A DNA stretch of 31,337 nt from the NCBI GenBank assembly GCA_026415595.1, contig JAOAGU010000004.1, positions 410-31,746 on the forward strand. Reading direction: 5' to 3'. The notes beneath the pieces are model-generated. The model searched no databases. It was not told the DNA's origin and saw only the letters and a list, made by a program, of their open reading frames with translations. Shown piece by piece: positions 9,142 to 16,305 of the stretch (position 1 is its first letter; each line of letters begins with the position of its first letter). Both the position numbers and the translations under genes were made by a program. This DNA comes from Thermodesulfovibrio sp. (lineage in GTDB: Bacteria; Nitrospirota; Thermodesulfovibrionia; Thermodesulfovibrionales; Thermodesulfovibrionaceae).

Positions 9142-9660
9142 TTGAAAAAAGGAGTTCAGCATCTGCTGCCTTATTTGAAGCATTCTACTAAATGTATTAG
9201 AAAATTCTCTAAAAATTCTTGCAGGTGCTGACTCCATCTCTTTCAAAAGGTCTTTGCATACATACCAGTTACATCTTAAGGGTCTAAGATATCGTGGTAT
9301 TTTACATCCTTTTTCAGTAAGAAGATAACAGGGTTCCTTTTCTTTAAGATTCCTATCAGGAACTGGAAATTTCTCTCTTAAAGCAATTACATAAATTAGG
9401 TCATCGTATTCATATCTACTATTCCTATTAAGACAACATATATTTATACATAATGAACAAACTTTCTTTGAATAAGTGTCCATAAAGGGATCAAGCTTTA
9501 ATATGTGCTCTTTAATTTCTAATGCTAAATTCATAGATTCCATAAATAATTCTGGAAAATTTTTAAAAAGGGCATTAACTTTCTCAATAAGTTGAATTAA
9601 TTCGGGTATATTATTCCACAAAAGAATTTCTCCCTTATTGATAAAGGAAAATCTTTCCAT
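9112..9660 (-). CDS. Cysteine-cluster protein, distant YkgJ-like
   Basis: This is a 182-residue protein with eight cysteines arranged as in CxxCxxCC-type proteins, with one extra residue in the first motif: C68, C71, C75, C76 (CSLCINICC), then C111, C119, C130, C135 in a PCYLL...GCKIP...RPLRC pattern. It probably binds a metal. Around 65 residues precede the cluster and are helical in character. The start ATG has no Shine-Dalgarno sequence, and a TATAAT hexamer on this strand at 9673-9668 lies only 7 bases upstream, so the message may be leaderless. The 3' end overlaps degP by 30 bases tail to tail. It is a second, shorter relative of the cysteine-cluster protein at 6234. Function unknown. 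Confidence 0.75.
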   Translation of the reverse strand: MERFSFINKGEILLWNNIPELIQLIEKVNALFKNFPELFMESMNLALEIKEHILKLDPFMDTYSKKVCSLCINICCLNRNSRYEYDDLIYVIALREKFPVPDRNLKEKEPCYLLTEKGCKIPRYLRPLRCNWYVCKDLLKEMESAPARIFREFSNTFSRMLQIRQQMLNSFFQSLSNIQSNI

Positions 9661-9713
9661 TTAAGATATTATAAAACAGTTTTCGTTAAAATATTTGGAA
9701 GGAGGATAATTTT
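9661..9713. promoter_or_regulatory. Short divergent control region
   Basis: These 53 bases separate the minus-strand cysteine-cluster gene from the plus-strand selenoprotein candidate. Minus strand: a perfect TATAAT at 9673-9668, without a recognisable -35. Plus strand: TAAAAT at 9687-9692, also without a clear -35. Between them is an imperfect inverted repeat (ATATTATAAAAC and GTTAAAATAT, about 9667-9694) that could be an operator or just AT-rich chance. The plus-strand ribosome binding site AAGGAGG is at 9699-9705. Confidence 0.35.
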
Positions 9714-9905
9714 TTGAGAAAAAAACTATTAAAAAATTTGAAATGTAAATTTTGTAAAGGCAATATAATAATATTTTTTTACTGAAGGCGTATAGTGCTC
9801 TGCTGTAGTGAATGCAGAGCAGAATTTAAAGTTTCTGAATATCTGGAAGAAATAGACGGAGACACTTGGGAATTAATATCTCTTCGCTCTTGTGATAGGG
9901 CTTAA
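9714..9905 (+). CDS. Candidate small selenoprotein with dual CxxC motifs (TGA codon 24 read as Sec)
   Basis: This is a 63-codon frame from TTG 9714 to TAA 9903-9905, interrupted only by TGA at 9783-9785 (codon 24). The part before the TGA reads MRKKLLKNLKCKFCKGN and onward; the part after it reads RRIVLCCSECRAEF, then a helical acidic stretch (EYLEEIDGDTWELI) ending in RSCDRA. Cysteines C11-x2-C14 and C31-x2-C34 (plus C30 and C60) flank the TGA, giving a zinc-ribbon-like layout with Sec between the pairs. The start is set by a strong AAGGAGG 8 bases upstream. Support for recoding: a perfect 8-bp hairpin begins 10 bases after the TGA, and a tRNA-Sec gene is in this window. From memory NCBI has a family called 'dual CXXC motif small (seleno)protein' that resembles this; I could not check it. 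The alternative is a broken gene or a 23-residue peptide. Role unknown; redox or metal handling is a guess. Confidence 0.78.
9783..9821 (+). promoter_or_regulatory. SECIS-like element: UGA plus downstream hairpin
   Basis: TGA at 9783-9785 is followed after 10 bases by TGCTCTGC (9796-9803) pairing perfectly with GCAGAGCA (9814-9821) around a 10-base loop TGTAGTGAAT. The apical loop starts 18 bases after the TGA and has G as its second base. As I recall the bacterial SECIS rules, the loop should lie about 16-37 bases from the UGA and carry a G in its first two positions, so this fits. In E. coli fdhF the upper stem begins about 11 bases after UGA. The hairpin is GC-rich in AT-rich DNA, lies inside the reading frame, and has no T-run after it, so it does not look like a terminator. 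It would bind SelB. Confidence 0.72.
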
Positions 9906-9938
9906 AAAAACTAATTAGTTGGAGTTAAAATTTAAATT

Positions 9939-10385
9939 ATGAGCAAAATTTTGATAGACGGCTACAATCTTATAGGAGTATTACACAAGAATATGAAAAA
10001 AGCGAGAGATAAATTAATTGAAAATCTCATAATTTATTCCAAAGAAAAAAGACATGAGATAACTTTAGTATTTGATGGTTATAAGGAAGGTCCTGGCAAA
10101 GAAACCTCCGAAATTAAAGGCGGTATAAGAATAATATACTCTGGTGCAGGAGAAAAAGCTGATGATGTTATAAGTAGAATTCTTAAAACTGAGAAATACT
10201 CCTGGATTGTAATTACCTCTGATAGAGATATTGAAAAAACGGCTTGGAAGGAAAATTGTGTTGTAATAGACTCTTCCATATTCTCTGACATACTGATGGG
10301 AGAAAAATTCTTCATTGAAAAACAAAAGGGGTTAACCCTTTCAAGAAAGGAAAAAGCAATAATAAAAACCATTGAAAAGCTTTGA
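9939..10385 (+). CDS. NYN-domain (YacP-type) RNase-like protein
   Basis: This is a 148-residue NYN/PIN-like nuclease of the YacP group; B. subtilis Rae1/YacP is a ribosome-associated mRNA endonuclease. Acidic residues expected at the metal site are present: D7 in ILIDGYNLIG, D46 in LVFDGYK, D75-D76 in EKADDVI and D95/D97 in ITSDRDIE. Length is slightly below the usual ~170 residues, with a short C-terminal tail. A GGAG at 9921-9924 is rather far (14 bases) from the ATG. It follows the selenoprotein candidate by 33 bases, so both may share a transcript. RNA cleavage is inferred from the family. Confidence 0.83.
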   Translation: MSKILIDGYNLIGVLHKNMKKARDKLIENLIIYSKEKRHEITLVFDGYKEGPGKETSEIKGGIRIIYSGAGEKADDVISRILKTEKYSWIVITSDRDIEKTAWKENCVVIDSSIFSDILMGEKFFIEKQKGLTLSRKEKAIIKTIEKL

Positions 10386-11284
10386 TGATAAAGGAATTTT
10401 TAAAAATTAAACCCCCATTTCAGTTAAACATAATTTTTTTCCTTTTACTGTCTTTATTAATTCTGTATTTCTATCCTAAAATTCCTAATGCATTTAATTT
10501 TTTAATAATTTATTTATCCATGGCTATATTTCAACTTTTTATATACCAGCTAAATATTAATAAATTTATAAGCTTTATAAAAAATATTATTTTTCCTGTA
10601 TTCTCTGTTCTTGTTGCTTTTGATACAATTGGAGAGATAACTCCATATATAAATAAAGACATGGACCATATTTTTTTAGCGATTGATTATAAAATATTTG
10701 GATTTTATCCATATGTTTATATGGAAAAATTTGTGAATCCCTATTTAACAGAAATAATGCAGCTTTCCTATTGTGTCTATTATTTTCTTCCTTTCATATT
10801 AGGATTTTATTTACTTAAAAAGGGTATGCAAGAGGATTTTCAAAAGGCTATGTTTTTTGTTCTTCTTTGCTTTTATATTTCCTTCATAGGTTATGCTATC
10901 TTCCCTGCTTTGGGTCCTCGATTTAGCATTGCTCATATGTTCAACAGTGAGCTTGAAGGTATTTTATTAGCAGATCAAATTAATGATCTTCTCAATTCTC
11001 TTGAAGGAATAAAAAGAGACGCTTTCCCAAGCGGACATGTTGGAATATCTCTTCTAATTTTATTAATTCTATATAAATACAATAAAAAAATTTTTTGGAT
11101 AACTCTTCCACCAGTAATATTATTAATGATTTCAACTATATATTGTAGATATCACTATTTTGTTGATGTAATAGCAGGTCTCATTTTAACAGTTGTAACT
11201 TTATTAGTGGGTAATTTATACTATAATTTTTGGCTGATAAAAAATGGAAATTCCTCTAATAAAGAAAATTACTTCCAAAAATAA
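10385..11284 (+). CDS. PAP2-superfamily membrane protein
   Basis: This is an integral membrane protein of 299 residues with about six hydrophobic segments, belonging to the PAP2/acid phosphatase superfamily (lipid phosphatases and phosphotransferases, including inositolphosphotransferase-like proteins). Seen motifs: LGPR near residue 176-179, then PSGH (H218) and STIYCRYHYFVD with R255, H257 and D261, matching PAP2 motifs 2 and 3. The classic first motif KX6RP is not seen, as in the Aur1-like branch. The start chosen is ATG 10385, sharing its A with the stop of the NYN gene; TTG 10382 would add one residue. The lipid substrate cannot be told from sequence. Confidence 0.8.
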   Translation: MIKEFLKIKPPFQLNIIFFLLLSLLILYFYPKIPNAFNFLIIYLSMAIFQLFIYQLNINKFISFIKNIIFPVFSVLVAFDTIGEITPYINKDMDHIFLAIDYKIFGFYPYVYMEKFVNPYLTEIMQLSYCVYYFLPFILGFYLLKKGMQEDFQKAMFFVLLCFYISFIGYAIFPALGPRFSIAHMFNSELEGILLADQINDLLNSLEGIKRDAFPSGHVGISLLILLILYKYNKKIFWITLPPVILLMISTIYCRYHYFVDVIAGLILTVVTLLVGNLYYNFWLIKNGNSSNKENYFQK

Positions 11285-11311
11285 AATTTTAAAATATAAA
11301 GAGAAAATAAA

Positions 11312-12163
11312 ATGATAGAAAGTTTAACCGGTTATGGGAGTTCAGAAAAAGGTATTTTTAGAGTAGAGGCAAGATCATTAAATCATAGATACCTTGAGAT
11401 TAATCTTAAGTTGCCGATTATTCTATCAAGATATGAAATTGAAATAAAAAATTTAATAAAACAAAAATTTGAAAGAGGTAAAATTGACATTTTTATTTCT
11501 ATTAATCAAAGAGAAAAAACTGGCAAAATTTATCTAAATAAAAAACTGGCGCTTCAGCTATATTCAGCATTCATTGATCTAAAAAAAGAATTAAGCATCC
11601 TTGGTTCGATTGATATCTCAATGTTTTCAAACTTTAAAGAACTATTCATTTATGAGGAAGAAGAACCCGATTTAAATATTTTAATCAGCGCAGTAGTAGA
11701 AGCCCTTGAAAGTCTTCATCAAATGCGAATAAGAGAAGGGGAAATTATAAAGAATGGTCTCATAGAAATTATTTTAAATCTCGAAAAAAATTTAACAAAT
11801 TTAGAAGGATTAATTGATATAAGTTATAATAATTATATTAATACATTGAAAAATAGAGTAAAAACAATAATAAACCAAAACAATTTAGATAAAAATAGTA
11901 TTTTTGAGCAGATTATAATTCTTGCTCAAAAAACTGATATCAAAGAAGAAGTAGACAGGTTGAAAAGCCATATTATGCAATTTAAAGAAATTCTGAACAA
12001 GGGCGGCATTATAGGAAAAAAACTTGATTTTTTATTGCAGGAAATAAACAGAGAAACGAACACTATTCTTGCAAAAACAGAAGATTTGCAGATAAAAACT
12101 CTATGTTTAGATATAAAAACTCAAACTGAAAGACTTAAAGAACAAGTTCAGAATATACAATAG
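11312..12163 (+). CDS. yicC: YicC/YloC-family endoribonuclease
   Basis: This is a 283-residue protein of the YicC/YloC family, recently associated with endoribonuclease activity. The N-terminal signature MIESLTGYGSSEKG, then VEARSLNHRYLEINLKLP, is diagnostic, and the C-terminal part (DFLLQEINRETNTILAKTED) carries the conserved DUF1732-type acidic helix. Length is normal. The Shine-Dalgarno sequence is weak (AAAGAG). It heads the block yicC-remA-gmk-rpoZ-coaBC, the same order as in Bacillus, which supports the assignment. Confidence 0.92.
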   Translation: MIESLTGYGSSEKGIFRVEARSLNHRYLEINLKLPIILSRYEIEIKNLIKQKFERGKIDIFISINQREKTGKIYLNKKLALQLYSAFIDLKKELSILGSIDISMFSNFKELFIYEEEEPDLNILISAVVEALESLHQMRIREGEIIKNGLIEIILNLEKNLTNLEGLIDISYNNYINTLKNRVKTIINQNNLDKNSIFEQIIILAQKTDIKEEVDRLKSHIMQFKEILNKGGIIGKKLDFLLQEINRETNTILAKTEDLQIKTLCLDIKTQTERLKEQVQNIQ

Positions 12164-12165
12164 TC

Positions 12166-12420
12166 ATGTTTATTAATATAGGATTTGGAAATATTATTTA
12201 TTTATCAAGGATTGTAGCTATAGTAAATCCTGGTTCATCTCCTATGAAAAGAATGAAAGACGAGGCAAAAAAAAGAGGTAAACTTATTGATGCTACAGAG
12301 GGGAGAAAAACACGTTCAATTATTATTACAGATAGTGACCATGTAATACTAAGTGCCTTGCAGGTTGAAACAATATTACAAAGAATTAATGAAATAAATA
12401 GGGTAGAAGATGAAACTTAA
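12166..12420 (+). CDS. remA: RemA-family regulator (DUF370)
   Basis: This is an 84-residue protein of the RemA/DUF370 family. In B. subtilis RemA is a ring-forming DNA-binding activator of biofilm matrix and osmoprotection genes. Family features seen: MFINIGFGNIIYLSRIVAIV at the start, NPGSSPMKRMKDEAKKRGK, then IDATEGRKTRSIIITDSDHVILSALQ. Length matches. It begins 2 bases after yicC and overlaps gmk by 11 bases, so the three are translated together. Its target genes here are unknown; matrix control is inference from Bacillus. Confidence 0.92.
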   Translation: MFINIGFGNIIYLSRIVAIVNPGSSPMKRMKDEAKKRGKLIDATEGRKTRSIIITDSDHVILSALQVETILQRINEINRVEDET

Positions 12421-13027
12421 TACAAAAGGTATTATTTTTGTTATATCAGCACCTTCGGGTACAGGTAAGACCACAATATGTGAAAGATTGCTGAAAAGTT
12501 TACCTGATTTGAAAATGAGCATATCCCATACAACAAGAAAACCACGCACAGGTGAAAGGGATGGTGTAGATTACTATTTCATAGATAAAACAAAATTTAA
12601 AGAAATGATAAGTAATAATGATTTCATAGAATGGGCAGAGGTTTATGGTAATTTTTATGGAACTTCAAAAAAGGTTATTAATGAATTATTAAACAGTGGT
12701 AATGATATTTTGCTTGATATTGATACGCAAGGAGCAAAAAATATAAAAAAAATTTATCCAGAAAGTGTGCTTATTTTCATGCTTCCTCCGTCTATTGAGG
12801 AATTGAAAAGGAGATTAAGCAAAAGAAAAGAAAAATCTAATATAATAAAAAGTAGATTAGATAGAGTTGTTGATGAAATTATCCAATATGAATTTTATGA
12901 CTATCTACTGATAAATGATAACCTTGAAAAAGCTCTTAATGAAATTATGTGTATTATCTTTGCTGAAAGATTAAAAATAAATAGGATAAATAAAAAATTT
13001 ATAAATAATTTTTTAAAAAAAATATAA
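12410..13027 (+). CDS. gmk: Guanylate kinase
   Basis: This enzyme converts GMP and ATP to GDP and ADP in purine nucleotide synthesis. The protein is 205 residues, the usual size. The P-loop is residues 14-21 (APSGTGKT). The GMP-binding section has SISHTTRKPRTGERDGVDYYFID, then EWAEVYGNFYGTS, and DIDTQGAKNIK is the following conserved strand. The lid has RLSKRKEK. The ATG lies inside the end of remA, with no strong Shine-Dalgarno sequence, so expression is likely coupled to remA. Confidence 0.97.
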   Translation: MKLNTKGIIFVISAPSGTGKTTICERLLKSLPDLKMSISHTTRKPRTGERDGVDYYFIDKTKFKEMISNNDFIEWAEVYGNFYGTSKKVINELLNSGNDILLDIDTQGAKNIKKIYPESVLIFMLPPSIEELKRRLSKRKEKSNIIKSRLDRVVDEIIQYEFYDYLLINDNLEKALNEIMCIIFAERLKINRINKKFINNFLKKI

Positions 13028-13039
13028 TTGGAGGTAAAA

Positions 13040-13450
13040 ATGGCAAAAGAAAAAACAATGGATATCATTTCTCTACCAATAGAGTTAGATAGGGAAAAGA
13101 TTGATAGTAAATATCGACTTACACTCATTGCTGCCCAAAGAGCAGCTGAATTATCATTAGGAGCTACTGGAAGAATAGAAAAAAAAGCAAAAAAAGTCAC
13201 AACAACTGCTCTTTTGGAAATTCTATCCGATAAAATTGAATATATTACAGGAGAAGAAGCTATTAAAGCAAAGGAAAAAATTGGAAAAATAGATGTTAAA
13301 AAACTTCTTGAGGAAAAAAGAAAGGCTATTCCTGATCTTTCTGAGCTTGAAAAAGACCTCAAAGTATATCTACACGGCAAAGAATCTGCAGAAAAGATGC
13401 TGGAAGATCTCTTTACAGAAACCTTTGAACAAGCAGATGAAGAAGAGTAA
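13040..13450 (+). CDS. rpoZ: RNA polymerase omega subunit
   Basis: Omega helps fold and assemble the beta' subunit of RNA polymerase. The core matches the family: MDIISLPIELDREKIDSKYRLTLIAAQRAAEL, then KKVTTTALLEILSDKIEY. The chosen start is ATG 13040, giving 136 residues, because GGAGGT at 13030-13035 lies directly upstream; a TTG at 13028 sits within that ribosome binding site and is not plausible. The C-terminal extension of about 60 charged residues (from roughly ITGEEAIKAKEKIG) is longer than in the ~90-residue E. coli omega. Its position after gmk is conserved in many bacteria. Confidence 0.92.
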   Translation: MAKEKTMDIISLPIELDREKIDSKYRLTLIAAQRAAELSLGATGRIEKKAKKVTTTALLEILSDKIEYITGEEAIKAKEKIGKIDVKKLLEEKRKAIPDLSELEKDLKVYLHGKESAEKMLEDLFTETFEQADEEE

Positions 13451-13466
13451 TATTAGGGATTGAATA

Positions 13467-14657
13467 TTGCTGAAAGATAAAAATATTGTATTAGGAATAA
13501 CAGGAAGCATAGCTGCATATAAAATCTTTGAATTAATAAGGCTTCTCAAAAATGCAGGTGCTAATATTTTACCTTTAATGACAGGAAACTCTACTTATTT
13601 TATAACTCCACTAAGCATAGAAATTGCTTGCGGGAATAAAGTCTTGATTGATATGTTTGAAGTTCCAATGGCTCATATTGATTTAGCTAAAAATGCTGAT
13701 TTATTCATAGTAGCACCAGCCACTGCAAATTTTATAAACAAATATGCCTCAGGCATAGCAGATGATTTACTTACAACGGTAAGTTTATCATTTAGAGGAC
13801 CTTTTATAATTGCTCCCGCAATGAACTGGAGAATGTATGATTCTCCACAAGTTCAAAAAAACATTGAATATCTTAAGAGCATCGGAATTTTATTTGTAGA
13901 GCCTGAGGAAGGCTATCTCGCCTGTGGAGAGGAGGGAAAAGGAAGACTTGCAACAGCAGATAAAATTTTTGAAGCTGTAGTCAGTGCTTTAATTGAGAAA
14001 GATTTGAAAGAAGAACACATGCTTATAACAGCAGGTCCAACAAGACAATACATAGACCCTATTAGATTCATAACCAATAAATCCTCAGGCAAAATGGGAT
14101 ATGCTCTTGCAAAAGTAGCTAAAAGAAGAGGAGCAAAGGTAACCTTAATAAGTGGGCCTACAAATTTGACCATCCCAAATGTTGATAAATCTATATTTAT
14201 TGAAACTACCCAAGAAATGCTTCAGGCAGTTATGGATAATATCAATGATGTAACCACTGTTATAATGGCAGCAGCACCTCTGGATTTTGAACCAAAGAAA
14301 ATTTTTAATAAAAAACTTGAAAAAAACAAAATAAATTCAATATCTTTAAAACTCTGTCCAGATATTCTTACGGAAATAGCTAAAAATAAAAAAAGACCTT
14401 TTACAGTAGGTTTTGCTGCTGAATGGGGTTTTAACATTGAAAGAGCAAAAAAAAAGCTTCAGGAAAAAAATCTAAATATGATAGTTCTTAATGATATAAG
14501 TGGAGAAAATAGTGCCATGAGTTTAGATAGGAATCAAATCATGATGATTTATAAAAGAGGAAAAATTTTTTATCAAGATAAAACTCCTTTACTTTCCAAG
14601 GAAGAAATTGCCTACCTCATTCTTTCAAAAATTAAGGAGTTAAAAGTTGGCAAATAA
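13467..14657 (+). CDS. coaBC: Bifunctional CoaBC (phosphopantothenoylcysteine synthetase/decarboxylase)
   Basis: This enzyme joins 4'-phosphopantothenate to cysteine and decarboxylates the product to 4'-phosphopantetheine, for coenzyme A. Residues 1-180 form the flavin-dependent CoaC domain with H70 (VPMAHIDL), N120 (PAMNWRM) and C153 (GYLACGEEGKGR), each offset by five from H75, N125 and C158 of E. coli. The CoaB domain starts near residue 184 (MLITAGPTRQYIDPIRFI, NKSSGKMGYALA). The start is TTG, supported by AGGGA at 13455-13459, 7 bases upstream. The 3' end overlaps the next gene by 11 bases. Length is normal at 396. Confidence 0.96.
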   Translation: MLKDKNIVLGITGSIAAYKIFELIRLLKNAGANILPLMTGNSTYFITPLSIEIACGNKVLIDMFEVPMAHIDLAKNADLFIVAPATANFINKYASGIADDLLTTVSLSFRGPFIIAPAMNWRMYDSPQVQKNIEYLKSIGILFVEPEEGYLACGEEGKGRLATADKIFEAVVSALIEKDLKEEHMLITAGPTRQYIDPIRFITNKSSGKMGYALAKVAKRRGAKVTLISGPTNLTIPNVDKSIFIETTQEMLQAVMDNINDVTTVIMAAAPLDFEPKKIFNKKLEKNKINSISLKLCPDILTEIAKNKKRPFTVGFAAEWGFNIERAKKKLQEKNLNMIVLNDISGENSAMSLDRNQIMMIYKRGKIFYQDKTPLLSKEEIAYLILSKIKELKVGK

Positions 14658-15714
14658 TTTTAGAAAACGTATAAAGAAAGTATTAGAATTGAACACATCA
14701 AATTCCGACGCTTTTTTAATAACAAATCTTAAAAATTTAAGATATTTGACAGGTTTTACAGGAAGCTTCGCAGTTGGTCTTTTAATAAAAGATGACTGCT
14801 TCCTTTTAGTTGATTTTCGTTATGTAGAGCAAGCAAAAAAAGAGGCAAGGGCAGAGATAATAGAATTTAAAAATTCATGGTTTGAAATTTTAAAAAATAT
14901 CATTCGTAAAAAAAAGATTAAAAGGCTTTCGTTTGAAGCATCCTGTTCCTATGAGACCTTTTCTAAACTTTCAGAGATCAAGGAAATAGAGCTTATACCT
15001 CAAAGTAATCTTATAGAAAATATAAGAGTAATAAAGGAAAATAAAGAAATAGAATCTATTAAAGAAGCTATAAAAAGAGCTGAAAATGCATTTTTAGAAA
15101 TAAAATCAAATATCAGAGAAGGCATAAGTGAAAGAAAGATAGCAATACTACTTGAATATGAAATAAAAAAACAAGGTGCAGAAGAACTACCATTTTCTGT
15201 TATTGTAGCATCAGGCTCTAATTCTTCAATGCCCCACTGGAGAAATTCAGATAAATTATTAAAAAAAGGTGACTTTGTCATAATTGACTGGGGTGCTGAA
15301 TATAAAGGCTACTATTCAGATATAACAAGAACCTTTATAATAGGGAAAGCTTCAAAAAAACAGATTGAAATCTATAATACAGTTAATCATGCAAGAGCAC
15401 AAGCTATTAGTTCAATTTCAAAAGGCATAAAAGCAAAAAAAATTGACGTAAAAGCAAGAAATTTGATAAAACATTCTGGTTATGGTAAAAATTTTAGACA
15501 TGCAACAGGCCATGGAGTAGGTATGGAAATCCATGAATTTCCAAAAATAAATATGCAATCTGAAGAAATTATTCAGCCAGGTATGGTTTTCACAATTGAA
15601 CCAGGGATTTATATTGAAGGCTTTGGTGGAGTAAGGATAGAAGACATGGTAGTCGTCAGGGATAACTCAACAGAAATACTTACAACTCTATCAACAGACT
15701 TAGAAATTCTATAG
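14647..15714 (+). CDS. pepQ: M24 metallopeptidase, Xaa-Pro dipeptidase/aminopeptidase P type
   Basis: This is a cytoplasmic two-metal peptidase that cleaves Xaa-Pro bonds. Residues 1-130 form the creatinase-like N-terminal domain. The pita-bread catalytic domain follows with metal ligands D214 (IDWGA), D225 (YSDITRTF), H289 (HATGHGVG), E318 (TIEPGIY) and E332 (VRIEDM). H197 (MPHW) and H296 are also conserved. Length 355 fits. The start is TTG at 14647 with AAGGAG at 14634-14639, inside the end of coaBC. It is followed by efp, the usual order in many bacteria. Whether it acts as dipeptidase (PepQ) or aminopeptidase P cannot be decided, so the symbol is tentative. Confidence 0.9.
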   Translation: MANNFRKRIKKVLELNTSNSDAFLITNLKNLRYLTGFTGSFAVGLLIKDDCFLLVDFRYVEQAKKEARAEIIEFKNSWFEILKNIIRKKKIKRLSFEASCSYETFSKLSEIKEIELIPQSNLIENIRVIKENKEIESIKEAIKRAENAFLEIKSNIREGISERKIAILLEYEIKKQGAEELPFSVIVASGSNSSMPHWRNSDKLLKKGDFVIIDWGAEYKGYYSDITRTFIIGKASKKQIEIYNTVNHARAQAISSISKGIKAKKIDVKARNLIKHSGYGKNFRHATGHGVGMEIHEFPKINMQSEEIIQPGMVFTIEPGIYIEGFGGVRIEDMVVVRDNSTEILTTLSTDLEIL

Positions 15715-15738
15715 GAAATGTAATCAGGAGGTTTAAAT

Positions 15739-16302
15739 ATGATTTCAACTACAGATTTTAAAAAGGGACTAAAAATTGAATACAAGGGAGAACCATATGA
15801 AATAATTGACTTTCAACATGTAAAAATGCAACAAAGAGCGCCTATAGTAAGGACAAAAATAAAAAATCTTAAAACTGGAAGAGTTCTTGAAGAAAATTTC
15901 ACTGCAGGAGAAAAATTTGAAAAACCTCAGCTTGAAGAAAAGCAGATGCAATATCTCTATTCTCAGGGTGATTCCTATGTTTTTATGGATATGGAATCAT
16001 ATGACCAAGTCTCCATACAAAAAGACAGAATAGGAGAAACCCTTTATTATATAAAAGAAGAAATGATTGTTGATGTAATTTATTTCAAAGGAGAACCACT
16101 TGTAATACAACCTCCCATGTTTGTTGAGTTAAAAGTGGAAGAAACCGAGCCTGCATTCAGAGGAGATACAGCCTCTGGAGGGACAAAACCCGCAAAACTT
16201 GAAACCGGCCTTATTGTAAAAGTACCTTTTCACATACAAACTGGCGACTTATTAAAAATTGATACAAGAACAGGTGAGTACATAGAAAAAGTAAAGGAGT
16301 AA
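15739..16302 (+). CDS. efp: Elongation factor P with atypical tip loop
   Basis: EF-P relieves ribosome stalling at polyproline stretches. The protein is 187 residues with the three beta-barrel domains of the family: MISTTDFKKGLKIEYKGEPY, then KNLKTGRVLEENFTAGEKFE, and C-terminal FRGDTASGGTKPAKLETGL and VPFHIQTGDLLKIDTRTGEY. The domain I loop that normally reads KPGKG (modified Lys or Arg at the tip) here reads VKMQQRAP (residues 28-35). The residue aligned with the modified position is Q32, with R33 next to it. No epmA, epmB or earP gene is in this window. AGGAGG lies just before the ATG. Placement between pepQ and accB is classic. Confidence 0.95.
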   Translation: MISTTDFKKGLKIEYKGEPYEIIDFQHVKMQQRAPIVRTKIKNLKTGRVLEENFTAGEKFEKPQLEEKQMQYLYSQGDSYVFMDMESYDQVSIQKDRIGETLYYIKEEMIVDVIYFKGEPLVIQPPMFVELKVEETEPAFRGDTASGGTKPAKLETGLIVKVPFHIQTGDLLKIDTRTGEYIEKVKE

Positions 16303-16305
16303 TTT

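Noticed and set aside
9783..9821. Hairpin read as a terminator of a 23-codon peptide
   Set aside because: No T-run follows the stem, the frame continues with CCSEC and other protein-like sequence, and a tRNA-Sec gene is present. The SECIS reading explains more.
9714..9905. Pseudogene with a nonsense mutation
   Set aside because: Possible, but there is no frameshift, the ribosome binding site is strong, both CxxC pairs are kept and the hairpin is correctly spaced. Kept only as the alternative.
9661..9938. Insertion sequence, attachment site or CRISPR in the longest gap between called genes
   Set aside because: No repeats or terminal inverted repeats are seen; the gap is explained by the small selenoprotein frame.
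13028..13039. TTG start giving four extra residues on RpoZ
   Set aside because: The TTG overlaps the GGAGGT ribosome binding site of the ATG at 13040.
12901..13380. Minus-strand frame of 159 codons opposite gmk and rpoZ
   Set aside because: It lies fully opposite two certain genes and has a Ser/Phe-rich composition typical of an antisense shadow.
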